Notes: generated by a model from the letters alone, not told the origin. A stretch of DNA of 64,000 nt from Carex sylvatica (GCA_964058845.1 CAXKVR010000010.1:393158-457157), one strand, 5' to 3'. Shown: positions 24,729 to 36,356, counted from the stretch's first letter. Numbers and translations: made by a program.

Positions 24729-25125
24729 GAGGTTGGCTACTATGCTTATATAAGCATATCCCCACATATATCCAAATAGTCTATCTGAACCGTTAGATGT
24801 GATCTCTATATTGAAATGTGCTTGGAGACCAAATTTTACATTTTTCTGAATTTTTTTACTATTTATTAAGCCACTTTGAAAATCGCTGATCCAACGGTGG
24901 CTTTTGATTTTACTGTTTTGTTAAGCCACCGTTGGATCAGCGATTTTCAAAGTGGCTTAATAAATAGTAAAAATATTCAGAAAAATGTAAAATTTGGTCT
25001 CCAAGCACATTTCAATATGGAGAACAAGATGAACAGTTCCGATCGACCATTTAGACATTGAAAACACAAAAATGAGTTATAAGCATATGTAGGGATATGT
25101 TTATATAAGCATAGTAGCCAACCTC
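24729..25125. mobile_element. Micron-like foldback element C
   Basis: The ends are GAGGTTGGCTACTATGC / GCATAGTAGCCAACCTC. The middle palindrome is CGCTGATCCAACGGTGGC / GCCACCGTTGGATCAGCG. TA tracts lie on both sides. Confidence 0.8.
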
Positions 25126-25147
25126 TATATATATATATATATATATA

Positions 25148-25562
25148 GTAAGTCTACCATACATTGCAATGCATAGGCACCTCTGTGCATTGGACTATAA
25201 ATCACCATATTCAAAGTCCAAATGACCGATCCAAACTGTTCATCTTGTTCTCCATATTAATATGTGCTTGGAGACCAAATTTTACATTTTTTGGAATTTG
25301 TTTACTATTTATTAAGCCACATTGAAAATCGCTGATCCAACGGTTACAGTAAAATCAAAAGACACCGTTGGATTAGTGATTTTCAAAGTGACTTAATAAA
25401 TAGTAAAAAAATTCTAAAAAATGTAAAATTTGGTCTCCAAGCACATATTAATATGGAGAACAAGATGAACGGTTTGGATCGGTCATTTGGACTTTGAATA
25501 TGGTGATTTATAGTCCAATGCATAGAGGTGCCTATGCATTGCAATGTATGGTAGACTTACTC
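25148..25562. mobile_element. Micron-like foldback element D (near-identical to A)
   Basis: It matches element A over about 415 bp with two differences that I can see (both in the left arm) and lacks the first two bases of the end. It sits between (TA)n tracts 25126-25147 and 25563-25586. Confidence 0.8.
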
Positions 25563-25606
<44 letters not shown>

Positions 25607-25609
<3 letters not shown>

Positions 25610-26000
25610 TTGGGCTATAGTGCATTGCAATGTACAGCCTCTTTTGTACATTGAACTATAAATCAACGGATTCGAAGTCCAAATAATCGATCCAAACCAT
25701 TAATCTTATTCTTCATATTAATATGTATTTAGAGACCAAATTTTACATTTTTTTGAATTTTTTTACTATTTTATTTATTTATTGAAAATCACTGTTTTTT
25801 TATGGTTCAGATTTGTTTGAAAACATTGATTTTCAATAAATCTAAAAAAATTCTAAAAAAATGTAAATTTGGTCTCCAAGCACATATTAATATGGATAAC
25901 AAGATGAACGGTTTGGATCGGTCATTTGGACTTGGAATCGGTGATTTATAGTCCAATGCACAAAAATATATATGCATTGCAATGTACTATTGCCCATCTC
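25607..26000. mobile_element. Micron-like foldback element E (more diverged)
   Basis: The ends are GAGTTGGGCTATAGTGCATT and the complement of TACTATTGCCCATCTC. It is flanked by (TA)n(GA)n on the left (25563-25606) and (TC)n(TA)n on the right (to 26026). The core AGAGACCAAATTTTACAT / TGTAAATTTGGTCTCC is retained, but the loop is rearranged. Confidence 0.75.
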
Positions 26001-26026
26001 TCTCTCTCTCTCTCTCTATATATATA

Positions 26027-26895
26027 GATATTTTAAATAGAATAAATATTTCAACATAATAAACACTATTAATTTGATTTTTATAAAAAATAGTTTTACC
26101 GATTATTTGCAATTGATTTATGTGATCAGATTATATAAATTGATTATAAAATGACTCCTCCGATATAGAATAACTTTTTGCATAATTCAAACCAATAATG
26201 TTTGTTTCGTTAAAAATATTAAATTTTGTTCAATTTTTAAAAAAAATTCATATGATATGCAGATATATAAGAATCATATAACAAGGCTACCAAACAAATA
26301 ATATACGCCTGACATAGTTACGGTTTTACATAATTATTAAGAAATTAAACCGTCTCCGAAAACAAATTGCCTTGTAGATCAAGCATCGTATCGATCGTAC
26401 ACTTCAGAGCACAATAAAACAATGTGTCAATTCTCACACCTTCAAACAAAATTTTGTTTTGTTTTGTTTGAGTCAAACTAACTCTTTGCATGAAAAAAGG
26501 CATTATTTGGTCGTACTATTGTCGCCTAGTAGAGTTGCATATTAGCCGATTAGCCTGTAATTATTATGTCTTATAGCCTGCTGTAGCCAATTAGGCAAGG
26601 AGCTAATCCGCCGAGTCTGACATAGCGTACTGGTTAGACTTTAGAGACTTACGAGTGTGTTGACCACTTAAGTAGTTAAGTTAACCGACCTGTCCGGCGG
26701 GTCCTACCTACCAGGGACAAGTGTCTGTCTAGAATCCTAGAAAAAGCTACAGAGGGAAACGTACGAGAAACAGGCTGGCAGGGCAGTTGCCCGGACAGCT
26801 CTCGGTCAAGGTCAAAATCAGGAGCATCAACCGGCCATCAACATCAATCATGAATTTGGAAAGGCCAATTTCAGTGGGCCCCACGCCCCCACTAA
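26027..26895. other. Gene-free stretch
   Basis: No conserved coding block, RNA gene or clear repeat ends are seen. The composition becomes less AT-rich from 26520 on. Confidence 0.5.
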
Positions 26896-26904
26896 GGTCC
26901 GTTG

Positions 26905-27083
26905 GAATTCGTATCCTCTGAGATATCTCAAATTTTGCGTGACTTTATGGAAAATCCCAACCGTTTAAATACTTTATGCACGAATCTCAAAGCACACATA
27001 ATACTGACCCCTACATCACCCCCGAATAGGAACCGGATACGTCGGTCACGCAAAAGTTGAGATATCTCAGAGGATACGCACTC
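26905..27083. mobile_element. Mutator-type MITE, copy 1 (179 bp)
   Basis: The terminal inverted repeats contain CGTATCCTCTGAGATATCTC and its complement, and TTTTGCGTGA / TCACGCAAAA further in. A perfect 9-bp target duplication GGTCCGTTG lies at 26896-26904 and 27084-27092. A second copy of exactly the same length is at 55630-55808. Confidence 0.85.
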
Positions 27084-27440
27084 GGTCCGTTGTACCCTCC
27101 CTTCCATTCAGTCCGGATCCTCTGCATTATCTAATCGCTTAATTTTAAATCTGGACCATTCGATCAGAATCGGACCAATCCGATCCAAACCTGTAATTCA
27201 TGGGACCTTCTCAGATTCGTAGTGGATTCGTGCCGTCAAAACAATATAAACGGCAAGTTGTTATCCTATTGTCCTACGGAAATTTCCCTCGGAAAAAGAA
27301 GAAGAAGAAAATAATTCACCTCCTACTGACGGGACCTATTCACATCCGTAACTTGCCAAGAAATGATATTTTTAGAAAATAATACCGAATTTGGAAATAT
27401 ACGTTGAACAATTATTACTAAAATTATATACATCTAAGAC

Positions 27441-27947
27441 TAGGGGTTTGCTAACGGGTAGGGTATACCCGGGGTCGGGTACGGGTATGGATCGGGTATG
27501 GGTATCACGGGTATACGGGTACCACGGGTCGGGTATCACGGGTATTTTTTTTCAAAACCCGTACCCTACCCGTCTTATACCCGTACCCGTGGTACCCTTG
27601 ACGGATAGGGCGGTCTGGGTAGGGTACCCGGTCCGTTTTTTTTTTTTTTCTGTTTTTTTTTTCGACGGCAAATTCGAAATTTCAAAAAAATTTGAATTTT
27701 TTTGAAATTTTAAACGGGTACGGGGCGAGTACGGGTACGGGGGTCGGGTGCCAGGTCGGGTCGGGCGGGTACGGGCATAATTCGGGCCGGATTTGCCCGA
27801 GTATTGAACCAAATAATCGTACCCTACCCGTTTTATGCCCGTACCCGTTTACCCGATCCATACCCGGGCTCGGGCACAGGTACCACGGGTACCGGGCACG
27901 AGCGGGTCAGGTACGGGCCGCCCGACCCGGGTTTTAGCAAACCACTA
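27441..27947. mobile_element. hAT-type MITE with G-rich/C-rich arms
   Basis: The ends are TAGGGGTTTGCTAACGGG and the complement of CCCGGGTTTTAGCAAACCACTA, with a perfect 8-bp target duplication TCTAAGAC (27433-27440, 27948-27955), typical of hAT elements. The arms consist of runs of GGGTACGGGTAT/ACCCGTACCC units, so long frames crossing it are not genes. Confidence 0.9.
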
Positions 27948-28368
27948 TCTAAGACTGTCTAAATATATATGTTTAGGATGATCTTTCAATACAATGGCGG
28001 GTGCATTAAAAATATCTCCAAAACGTCATGTTTTTAGACAGTCACATATTTCTTCGATTAAAAAATAAAAAATTTAATTTTTTCAAAAAAAAAATATAAA
28101 AATATATTTAAGAATCATGTCTCATCCTAAAAGTTTATCCATCCTAGTAAATATATTTACTCCACTCCCATTTTATGTGTCTCATTAAGGTATTACAGCC
28201 GGAAAATAAATAAAAAATAACATTGTGACTAATTGAAACAAATATAAAATTCAATTACTGCATAAGAACAAATTAAACTTGCGTGATCAATCCTTAAAAA
28301 ATTATAGATATGTCATAATTTAAAATCGAGTTTACATTTGTGATAGACAATACAAACACAATGAATAA

Positions 28369-28763
28369 TAGGAGGGTTCAAATGCCTCCATTTTTTGTGC
28401 CTCCATTTTTAAAAACTTTAATAACTAAAAATTTGAAACTTAAAAGTCAAAATTAAACTGTTGGATATGATCTACATCATTTTATCTATGCACTTGTAAA
28501 ATATTACGGTATTTCAACTTTGTTTTGGTTGCCATCAAGATATTGTAAAAAAAAAGTACCAAAGTGGATAATTTTTAGACGTTAATTTTTCAACTTATAA
28601 ATTCACATAAAAATAAAATTGAAATGTGATGATATTTTGTGAGCATATAGAGAAAATAACATAGATTGCATATAACAGTTTTATTTTGATATTTATAATT
28701 TAAATTTTGAGTTATTTAAGTTTTTAAAAATAGAGGCACGACGAAGGCATTTGAACCCTCCTC
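28369..28763. mobile_element. Mutator-type foldback MITE (GAGGAGGGTTCAAATGCC family), copy 1
   Basis: The ends are AGGAGGGTTCAAATGCCTCC and GAGGCACG..AAGGCATTTGAACCCTCCTC, and most of the element folds back on itself. The flanking 9-mers AATGAATAA and AACGAATAC match at 7 of 9 positions, like an aged Mutator target duplication. Confidence 0.75.
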
Positions 28764-29280
28764 AACGAATACTCAAATACATATTTGGAACCTAAAAGAT
28801 ATGCACATATAATAACAATAAAGATTTTAAAATAATAAAGTTTACATTTATTAGTATTCATGTAATTAATAAGTATTATGTTATCACAATATTTCAATTA
28901 AAAAATGAGGAGAACATTATAACCAGAGTTGCACAAATAGAGATTTGATAATTTGATATCCTTATGCTAAACCAAAAGCATCTGCTCCGAAATATTTCGA
29001 ATCGAATTTAATTCAGATATGCACATTTTTATATAGAAAGCTATAAATTATGAGTATCTACATTCCCACTATTTTTTCCAAATATAGATCCGAATAATTA
29101 CAGTCGTTCCGTGTACACTCTGTAATCCAGCTCCAAAATAAATGCTTGTTCAAGTCAATTAATATTTTAACGAGAAATATACGAAATTTTCTTTATGTAA
29201 AATTAATGATTTTATTTACAGGAAAGATGAACCCACCTGTCCGGCCTCTTGAAACCTAGAATTACCCACTTGGGTCATTG

Positions 29281-29708
29281 TGGAATTCACATCCTCTCCA
29301 ATATCTGATAAGGGAATCTTTTACAATTATTAGATCTGAATCGTTATTTTTAACTCGGCACGCATCTCAAAGGCCAAAAATACTACCCCTGTTGCAGCTT
29401 GACTATCAAACTGGTTGAAATTTAATATGAAATCGTAAAGCGAGGGTGATCCTCTGCAATACTGGAGAGAATACGAATTCGTCATTGTGATGGTACCAAA
29501 TGATAAATTCACATTCTCTCCAATACCTGATAAGGAAATCTTTTACAATTACTAGATCTGAATCGTTCTTTTTAACTTGCCACGAATCTCAAAGTTCAAA
29601 AATACTGTCCCCTATTGCGACCCGAATATCAAATCGATTGAAATTGAATCTGAAACCTTAAAGTGGAAAATCATCCTTTGCAATACCGGTGAGGATTCGG
29701 ATTCGTAC
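29281..29708. repeat. Two tandem copies of a foldback unit of about 200 bp
   Basis: 29281-29487 and 29508-29708 are direct copies: AATTCACATCCTCTCCAATA versus AATTCACATTCTCTCCAATA, then GATCTGAATCGTT in both. Each has inverted ends (CATCCTCTCCAATATCTG versus CTGGAGAGAATACGAATTC). They resemble the 26905-27083 family in layout but not in sequence. Confidence 0.7.
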
Positions 29709-30517
29709 CAAATGATCCCCTTGCATAGCAATATTCCGAGGACTCATGTCCAGTCACTTTTTGCAAATAAGATCACACCGTTACGGACACAGCCAATCAA
29801 TATCTTAACAGAAATGAAACTGATATTCTTTTTTTTCAACGGAGACAAATGTCAGAGGTGGCAGAGATAGTACCCCAACTGAATTGAATTCAGACTCCGT
29901 CTTTGCGGAGAGCAACATGCCTGATACATGATTCATACTTGCATACTATATACATATCTTACAAGTTACACCAGTACCCTGTTGTACATACATATTTAAA
30001 AAAAATTCATGAAAAAACAGCATATAAAATACAAACATATTTAAAAAAAAAACATGAAAAAACACCATATAAAATACAAATGAATATTAAGCAGTACGAC
30101 ACCTTGACCTATCCCCCGGGCCATGGCCTCTTCTTGGATTTGGATAGTATCATAGTCTTAAATAATTTGCCAATTGCACGATCTAATATAACGACGCAAT
30201 ATTATCACAGTGCGTGTGACTTGGCGATTATTTAAAGTAGTTACTCGTCAATTCGAACACAAAATATAATTTAAAATAGTAAAATAAGAACACAAAAATA
30301 TAATCTCTGCACAAATAATTAAACATAATATATTAATTAACAGACAAAAAACTAACAAGATTACTATTTTCCTCCAAATTCCTCTCCTCACTTGCGCAAG
30401 TCATGAATTATTATCACAAAGTCAAACGGAAAAAAAAAAGGAAAAAATTGAAATGCCCAACCATTGCGCAATTAAATTCATACCTAAACACCTCCCCAAA
30501 TCAACCTCCTAAAAATT
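29709..30517. other. Gene-free stretch downstream of the DUF761 gene
   Basis: It contains a short tandem duplication at about 29985-30080 (ACATATTTAAAAAAAA..CATGAAAAAACA..CATATAAAATACAA, twice). Otherwise it is AT-rich without conserved features. The 3' untranslated region of the DUF761 gene should begin here. Confidence 0.5.
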
Positions 30518-31144
30518 CTAATAATACCTACAATAATGCTGTTGCGACCTCAACTGTTCTCTAAACCTTGTAATAAATTCCTCGGCTTTCCTGTCAACTA
30601 CACCCGCTTCCTTTTCCCCTTCTTCTTCCATCAGAAACGGCGAGTCGGTGACTCTGAGTTTTCGTGCCCCGACCGGTGTTTCCCAATTGATCCAAGGAGA
30701 CGGTGATGCAACCGACTCGACCTCCTCATCTTGGTTCCCCATGTCAAGCACATCGAATATCCTCATCACACTCGACACCTCATCGTTTCTATAACTCGAT
30801 GTAAGGGAGCGCTTGTTGCTCCGGCGAAAGAGCTTCGGTTTGGAGACATTGTAGAGAGGGGTGTTGCTGCAACTGAACTCGACTTCTCTCGGCACATAGA
30901 CAGCGGTAGCGGGGTCCATGGACCGACAGGAGAGTACCGACATGTAGTGCTTTGCGCTGCTGGTTGACGGGTGATGGTCCGTGAGGCGTTTAAGCGACTT
31001 GGCAGTGAGGCGGCCCCGCTTAGAGAGAAGGTGGAGTTCTAGAGAGAGCCACTGCTTGGAGATACCTTTGTAAAGGAGATAGTACACGGCTTGAAGAACT
31101 TGCCATAGCCGTTTTGTTGGAGTCTGTGGGTCATTGGTTGCCAT
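30518..31144 (-). CDS. DUF761 (cotton-fibre-expressed type) protein
   Basis: An intronless frame of 208 residues. I chose the Met at 31142-31144, where the conserved start MATNDPQTPTKRLWQVLQAV occurs. The frame stays open upstream, but that part is low in complexity and reads like a 5' leader. The C-terminal block VDRKAEEFITRFREQLRSQ is the DUF761 signature (Pfam PF05553). The N-terminal third is basic (KGISKQWLSLELHLLSKRGR), the middle is Ser-rich, and residues near GNQDEEVESVASPSPWINW are acidic. No signal peptide or membrane segment is seen beyond a weak hydrophobic stretch near residues 14-23. The molecular function of the family is not established; some members are linked to stress or fibre development. 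It stands alone, with spacers on both sides. Confidence 0.9.
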   Translation of the reverse strand: MATNDPQTPTKRLWQVLQAVYYLLYKGISKQWLSLELHLLSKRGRLTAKSLKRLTDHHPSTSSAKHYMSVLSCRSMDPATAVYVPREVEFSCSNTPLYNVSKPKLFRRSNKRSLTSSYRNDEVSSVMRIFDVLDMGNQDEEVESVASPSPWINWETPVGARKLRVTDSPFLMEEEGEKEAGVVDRKAEEFITRFREQLRSQQHYCRYY

Positions 31145-33510
31145 GTTTTCACTTTTTAAATATTTCTTTTTATTTTTTATTTTTTTTTGAGATGAGGCAA
31201 GGGGGGTCAGGGTGTTTGTTGTTTCTTGGTTTGTGGGGATGTGTTTGGAGAAGTGGGGGAGAGATGAAGAATTTAAAGAGGCGCAAATCATTGAGGGATT
31301 TCTAGTGAGAGATTGGTTGTGAGATAAAGAGACGGAGCGAAAATACCAGGGGCAGTTCACAGTTCACACTTCACACCCATTCGGAGAAATAAATTAAAAT
31401 TAATTAAGGTTGTTTGTGCAAATTTTGTGGAATACTTGTCGTCAGACGTTTGATGTCTGTTTGGATTTTTCCATAAAAGACCTTCATATATTTTCAAATA
31501 ATTTAAAGCACACATTGAATACTGAATAGTATGTTAGAATGAGCAGCAGAAGTTGGAATAATGCGCAATTAATGTCAGCTTTTCTTCGCCTGTAACTGTA
31601 ACCCTCCCTGTTCATTGTGTGCGGATATTATCATCATAGGATCAGGTTATCAGGTTATCAGAACTCATGAGCATCTCTGTTCTCTTTTGCCAAACATCTT
31701 TTCTATTCTCCATTCATCAATGGATGCATCCATTATATTTTACAGTTGGGATCCATTCAAGGTGCCTTTTAACTTCATAAACAAAAATGTAAACTCGATT
31801 CATCAATACACATTTTGGTAGTAACAATGTTTATTTAAACAAAAAAATATTGCGATTCATCGCATTATTGTTAGGGTTAATAGCATTATGGTAGTAACAA
31901 TGTTTTGTCAAATCAAATAAATTTATAAACATAAATAGTACAATATTTGACGGAATTTGACATTATTTGTTAATAAGGGAATTAGTGTTTGGTATCCAAT
32001 GTGTTAATTTTTATTTTTATATAATTTGATAGACTTAAATTATTGAAGATATTTATATCAACTTAATTATATGCATAGAGAATTTTGATTTCATCGCCAT
32101 AACCATCAAAATATGAGAGAATTAACAAAATTTAATCCGTTGTTTTATTAGTTCTTGAAGAAATGATACAACTCTCTATGAACACAACTACACAAGTACA
32201 TAATATGTCTAAAGTATTAAATTAAATTTTCTATTTAAAATTTATTTGTATAGACATCGTTTTATCACCAAAACATTTTACATTTAATCCTTCCTCGTAC
32301 GGATATGTAAATCATAACCGGTGCTGATATCACAAACGATCAATAAAAAATATCAAAAATGGTTTTTTTTTTTTTTTTTTTAACCTGACATCAGTTGTCA
32401 GGGTAAAATGGTTCGGTTTTGTGGCTCACAATTGCATAACTGTTGATGTTGGAATTCCTCGTAATTGTTTTTGTTTTCTTTTTAAACAAAAATGTGTGAA
32501 CACTAACAACAATGCGAAAATTACTACCATAAAAATGAATAATAACTAACAATAGTAATTATAGTATAACTATTAAACTTCATTGGTATAGAATGAGAGC
32601 ATTATCAATACAAGATAACATTATCACAAAAATAATTGCTTAAATAAAATATGAAGATTAGGAACATCAAAATATGAGATTACATTTTAAGATGAACACT
32701 AATAATGTTGAAATGATAACATTGTACAAAGATTGATAAAATGACAATTTCTTTTTAACTTTATTGTCAAACAGATGCTCCTTAGTGCAACTTAAAATTT
32801 AAGCTTCATATAGTTATCGAACACTACCAGTACTGACATGCTGACATGCATTTTGATGTGTCATCATTGATTTTGCTGTGCAAAATATCAAAAGTGTGAA
32901 TCATGTATCAATTAAAATTTGTATACAACTAACACTTGACCAATTGAAAGTGAATCCTGTATAATCTTAATATGTAATTTATCGACATTTATCAACAATC
33001 TAACCATATTTAAACATGATTGAAATTTATTAAGTGTAAAACTTATACAATTTTTTCATTAAAAATGAATAATTTATAAATTTAAATTTGTACAATTTTT
33101 AAATTTTATAAAATTTAGATTTGAATGATTTTTTTTGCATTAAAATTGAGACCGACAAATGGCACCCCCAGCTATTAACCCCTTCCATCTAGGAGCGGAG
33201 CCATACTTTCAAACTATGAGGATCGAACGTAAATGAGTATCAATTATATAAAATTTTCATAATGAAAATGAGATAAATTTTATAGTAATCACAACATATT
33301 ACTATATATTATATAGAAATCAAATAGAAATACAATTTTTTTTAAAATGATTGTGCATAGGTCCGCCCTGCGTCCATCTATCATTAAATTGAGATTATTT
33401 GTTGCTAAAAGTAATTATCTGTTTGTTGATTTTTTTTGGCTTGCTTATTTCGTAAATTTGTTAATTTATAACAATCGATTTGTTAGAAATAAATAATAAC
33501 TTTTGAATAA
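31145..33510. other. AT-rich intergenic DNA upstream of the DUF761 gene
   Basis: 31145-31360 is the likely 5' leader and promoter of the DUF761 gene. Beyond that I find short AT-rich frames only. There is a poly-T run at about 32361-32381 and a fragment at 33190-33230 (AGGAGCGGAGCCATACTTTC) that resembles the ends of decayed LTR elements. No gene is supported. Confidence 0.5.
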
Positions 33511-33519
33511 AACTATCTA

Positions 33520-33937
33520 GAGAAGAATTCAAATTGCTCTATTTTTTGTGCTTTTATCATGCCTCTATTTTTTAGTTTCTTAATAACAAAAATTCTAAAT
33601 TTTTTATGTCAAAAAAAAAACTATTAGATATTATTTATATTATATTATCTACATGTACATAGATAATTATCACCTTTCCATTTTAATTTTATATGGCTCA
33701 ATCAGTTGAAAAACCAATGTTCAGAATTTATCCATATCAGATGTATTTTTTGCAAACTCTTGAAATTAATCAAAACAAAATCGAAATATTATAATTTTTA
33801 CACGTGAATAGAGAAAATAATATAGATAATATCTAACTGTTTAATTTAGATGTTTGAGTTTTAAATTTTAAGTCATTATAATTTTAAAAATAAAAATATA
33901 ATAAAATCACATAAAATAAAGATATTTGAACCTCCTC
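33520..33937. mobile_element. Mutator-type foldback MITE, copy 2 (decayed)
   Basis: The left end GAGAAGAATTCAAATTGCTC and right end ATATTTGAACCTCCTC belong to the 28369-28763 family. The flanking 9-mers AACTATCTA and AATTATCTG match at 7 of 9. Confidence 0.65.
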
Positions 33938-34056
33938 AATTATCTGTGCAATGTCTCGGAGACTTCACACCAATTCGGAGAAAGAAATTAAAATCAGGGT
34001 TATCCATGCAAATTTTGTGGATTTTTGTCATTTATGTTGTTAATAGGACCTTCGTA

Positions 34057-34508
34057 TAGGGGTGTCAATGGCATCCTTTTACCTATTTATCCGACTCGTA
34101 TTGTATCCAAAAACACGAGTAAGGATAAGATTTTTTTTTCCGCTAGCTAATCGGGTACGGGTAAGGATAATTATTTTTTTTCGTGATCTTACCCGTTTTT
34201 GTATAAGATAATTTTTAAAAAATAAAATTATATATACATATATATATTTGTATGAAGATGATACATGATACAATAAAGTTTTTGTATTATATTAAATTTT
34301 CATAATACAAATTAGTTGTATTTGTTATTATTATTTTCTTATTTTGAAAAATATTTTATCGAAAACACGAATAGAAATGTTAATGGCGCCTTTTTATTCG
34401 TTTATCCGATCCGTATCGTATTCAAAAATACAGATAAAGATAAAGATTTTTTTTTGTTATCATAATGGGTACAGATATATACCCGTATCGTACCCGTTGA
34501 CACCCTTG
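34057..34508. mobile_element. hAT-type MITE
   Basis: The ends are TAGGGGTGTCAATGGC and CCCGTTGACACCCTTG, with a perfect 8-bp target duplication CCTTCGTA (34049-34056, 34509-34516). Inside, 34373-34450 repeats the left arm (AATGTTAATGGCGCCTTTTT..), so the element contains an internal duplication. Confidence 0.88.
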
Positions 34509-34639
34509 CCTTCGTAATTAAATTTCCAAATAATTTCCAGCACTTTGAATAACACGAGAAAGACAACTTGGACATTTGCGCGATTAATGAATTGTTTTAT
34601 GTGTGTGGATATTATCATATCAATATCATTCGAAATTTT

Positions 34640-35115
34640 TATTTATACCATAATAAAAAATAAAAAAACCAAAAGACTCCAGTTTGATAGGTATTTGAAT
34701 TTTACCCAGACCATCAAATGAATCTACAGCTTCAAAGACTGAGGTCGCACCATAATTCTGCGGTCTCAGACTAGAGACCTCCAAATAGTTCTATAACCTC
34801 ATTTATTTATTTTATTTGTTTTTTTATAATTTCAATTCTCATATAAAACGGCGGCATAAACATGAACAAAAAATCTTGATATTTGTGCCACGAATTGGTT
34901 TCCAAACAATATTATTTTTTGTGCAAGTTAAAAAAATAAAATAAATAACAATGGGACCGCATAATTATTTGGAGGCCTTTAGTCTGAAACTGCAGAATCA
35001 ATTAACGGTCTTCAGTCTTTGAAGCTAGTAAATAGTTTGATAACTTGAGTGAATTTTGAATTCTGACCAAATTGGTCATAGTATCAAAACTCCATCTTTG
35101 TTTTTGTAGTGCCAA
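34640..35115. mobile_element. Large imperfect foldback element
   Basis: The left arm (CAGTTTGATAGG, CTTCAAAGACTGAGG, GAGACCTCCAAATAGTT) pairs with the right arm (AACAATGGGACCGCATAATT, ATTTGGAGGCCTTTAGTCTG, CAGTCTTTGAAG, TAGTATCAAAACTCC). A loop of about 100 bp lies near 34840-34920. The ends are not sharply defined. Confidence 0.65.
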
Positions 35116-35759
35116 AATAGCATTCCTCTGCCTACGGGCTTTTTCCAAAAAAGAAAAAAAATAGTATTCATCATCTCCGTTTGATCATCAATGGACGCGT
35201 CCATTAGAACTTATAATTAGTAGATTAAGAATAAACCATTAGATGCTAGATTAGATAGGAGGGCTACAACAAACTGAAAACTTGCTCTTTTAATACCACC
35301 TTTACCAGAATTTGGCAACATTTGTCATTGGGGATTCCATGTTGGCGTTAAATGTTAGTTTTATTTTTAATTTCGCGCATTATTAAGAAATAATTAAATA
35401 TATTAACACGTTTCATATCAACTTAATACATGTACTTTGAAAATGTAGATTTTTGCCTTCGTTTACATAGCATTAATAAGAGATGAAAATAAATTGACAA
35501 TATTTAGTCTATAAATTTTATTAACTTATGTTGCATATCAAAATGTGATTGAAATAACTTATTAATATCAAACGATTAAGAAGTTTTGCTACTTAAATTT
35601 AATTTTGTTTGACACTGTTTTGATACCAATTTTCTTACGTTTGATCCTCCATGCCATTATCATAATTAGCTGGCTAACAATCGCAAACAAGCAATCAAAA
35701 TTATTGGTGCTATTATGTATAAATTTATTAAAGGCGTCCAGTACACTTCAACCGAATGA
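35116..35759. other. Gene-free stretch
   Basis: AT-rich, with no supported gene or repeat ends. One short frame reads mostly hydrophobic residues and has no family resemblance that I recognise. Confidence 0.45.
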
Positions 35760-35962
35760 AATCTGCTGCGATCCGAATTGGATGAACAGTATTCTGAAAT
35801 CTCCGCTTTTTCAAATCTAACTATTCAACTTTTTCTATGCACGCGTCTTCAAACAGCTAGTTTTCTGTGCACGCATCTCAAAATAAATTGACAGTTGGAT
35901 TTAAAAAAACAGAGATTTCAGAATACTAGAATACTGTTCATCCAATTTAAATCGCAGCAAAT
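35760..35962. mobile_element. Short foldback element
   Basis: ATCTGCTGCGATCCGAATTG plus GATGAACAGTATTCTGAAAT at the left pairs with the complement of ATTTCAGAATAC..ATACTGTTCATCCAATTTAAATCGCAGC at the right. The loop holds GCACGCGTCTTCAAA / GCACGCATCTCAAAA. Confidence 0.7.
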
Positions 35963-36116
35963 TTGTTTTCCACTTCAACATCTTTTAGATTCTATTTTTA
36001 AAAATTTAAGATGGACACTAATGACATTGAAATGTGAACATTCTCGAAAAATTTATAAAAGACCGACTTAAATATTTGACTTCTTCAAATATTAGCTTAC
36101 AAGTCATGACTAACAA

Positions 36117-36268
36117 AAGAATTAGTTTTTAGTTTAGTAGCTAAGACACATGGTCTCTATGTAATAGGTTATGGGTTCGAAACCTGGATGAGAAAAATCA
36201 TTTGTTGTAATAATAAAAATATTAAATAATTTGGTGGCTTGATTTCCAACTTTTACTCAAAAAGAGAG
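36117..36268 (+). mobile_element. tRNA-derived SINE
   Basis: A 152-bp body carries an A-box-like TAGTTTAGTAGCTAAGAC and a B box GGGTTCGAAACC, the internal Pol III promoter of tRNA-derived SINEs. It is flanked by a perfect 15-bp target duplication AGTCATGACTAACAA (36102-36116 and 36269-36283). The 3' half is AT-rich without coding content. Confidence 0.88.
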
Positions 36269-36356
36269 AGTCATGACTAACAAGGAAAACTCCACGAGCT
36301 TAAGCTCATCAAAGTGATTTGTATGTCTAATTTTAGGAACCGAATTCTCTGTCCCC

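Noticed and set aside
27391..27937. Overlapping frames of 80-104 codons on both strands
   Set aside because: They run through the GGGTACGGG-rich arms of a hAT-type MITE; composition, not coding, keeps them open.
29577..30235. Two plus-strand frames of 97 and 110 codons
   Set aside because: They cover tandem repeats and AT-rich DNA and have no recognisable domain.
31145..31360. N-terminal extension of the DUF761 protein to base 31360
   Set aside because: The extra 72 residues are low-complexity and not family-like; the conserved start is at 31144.
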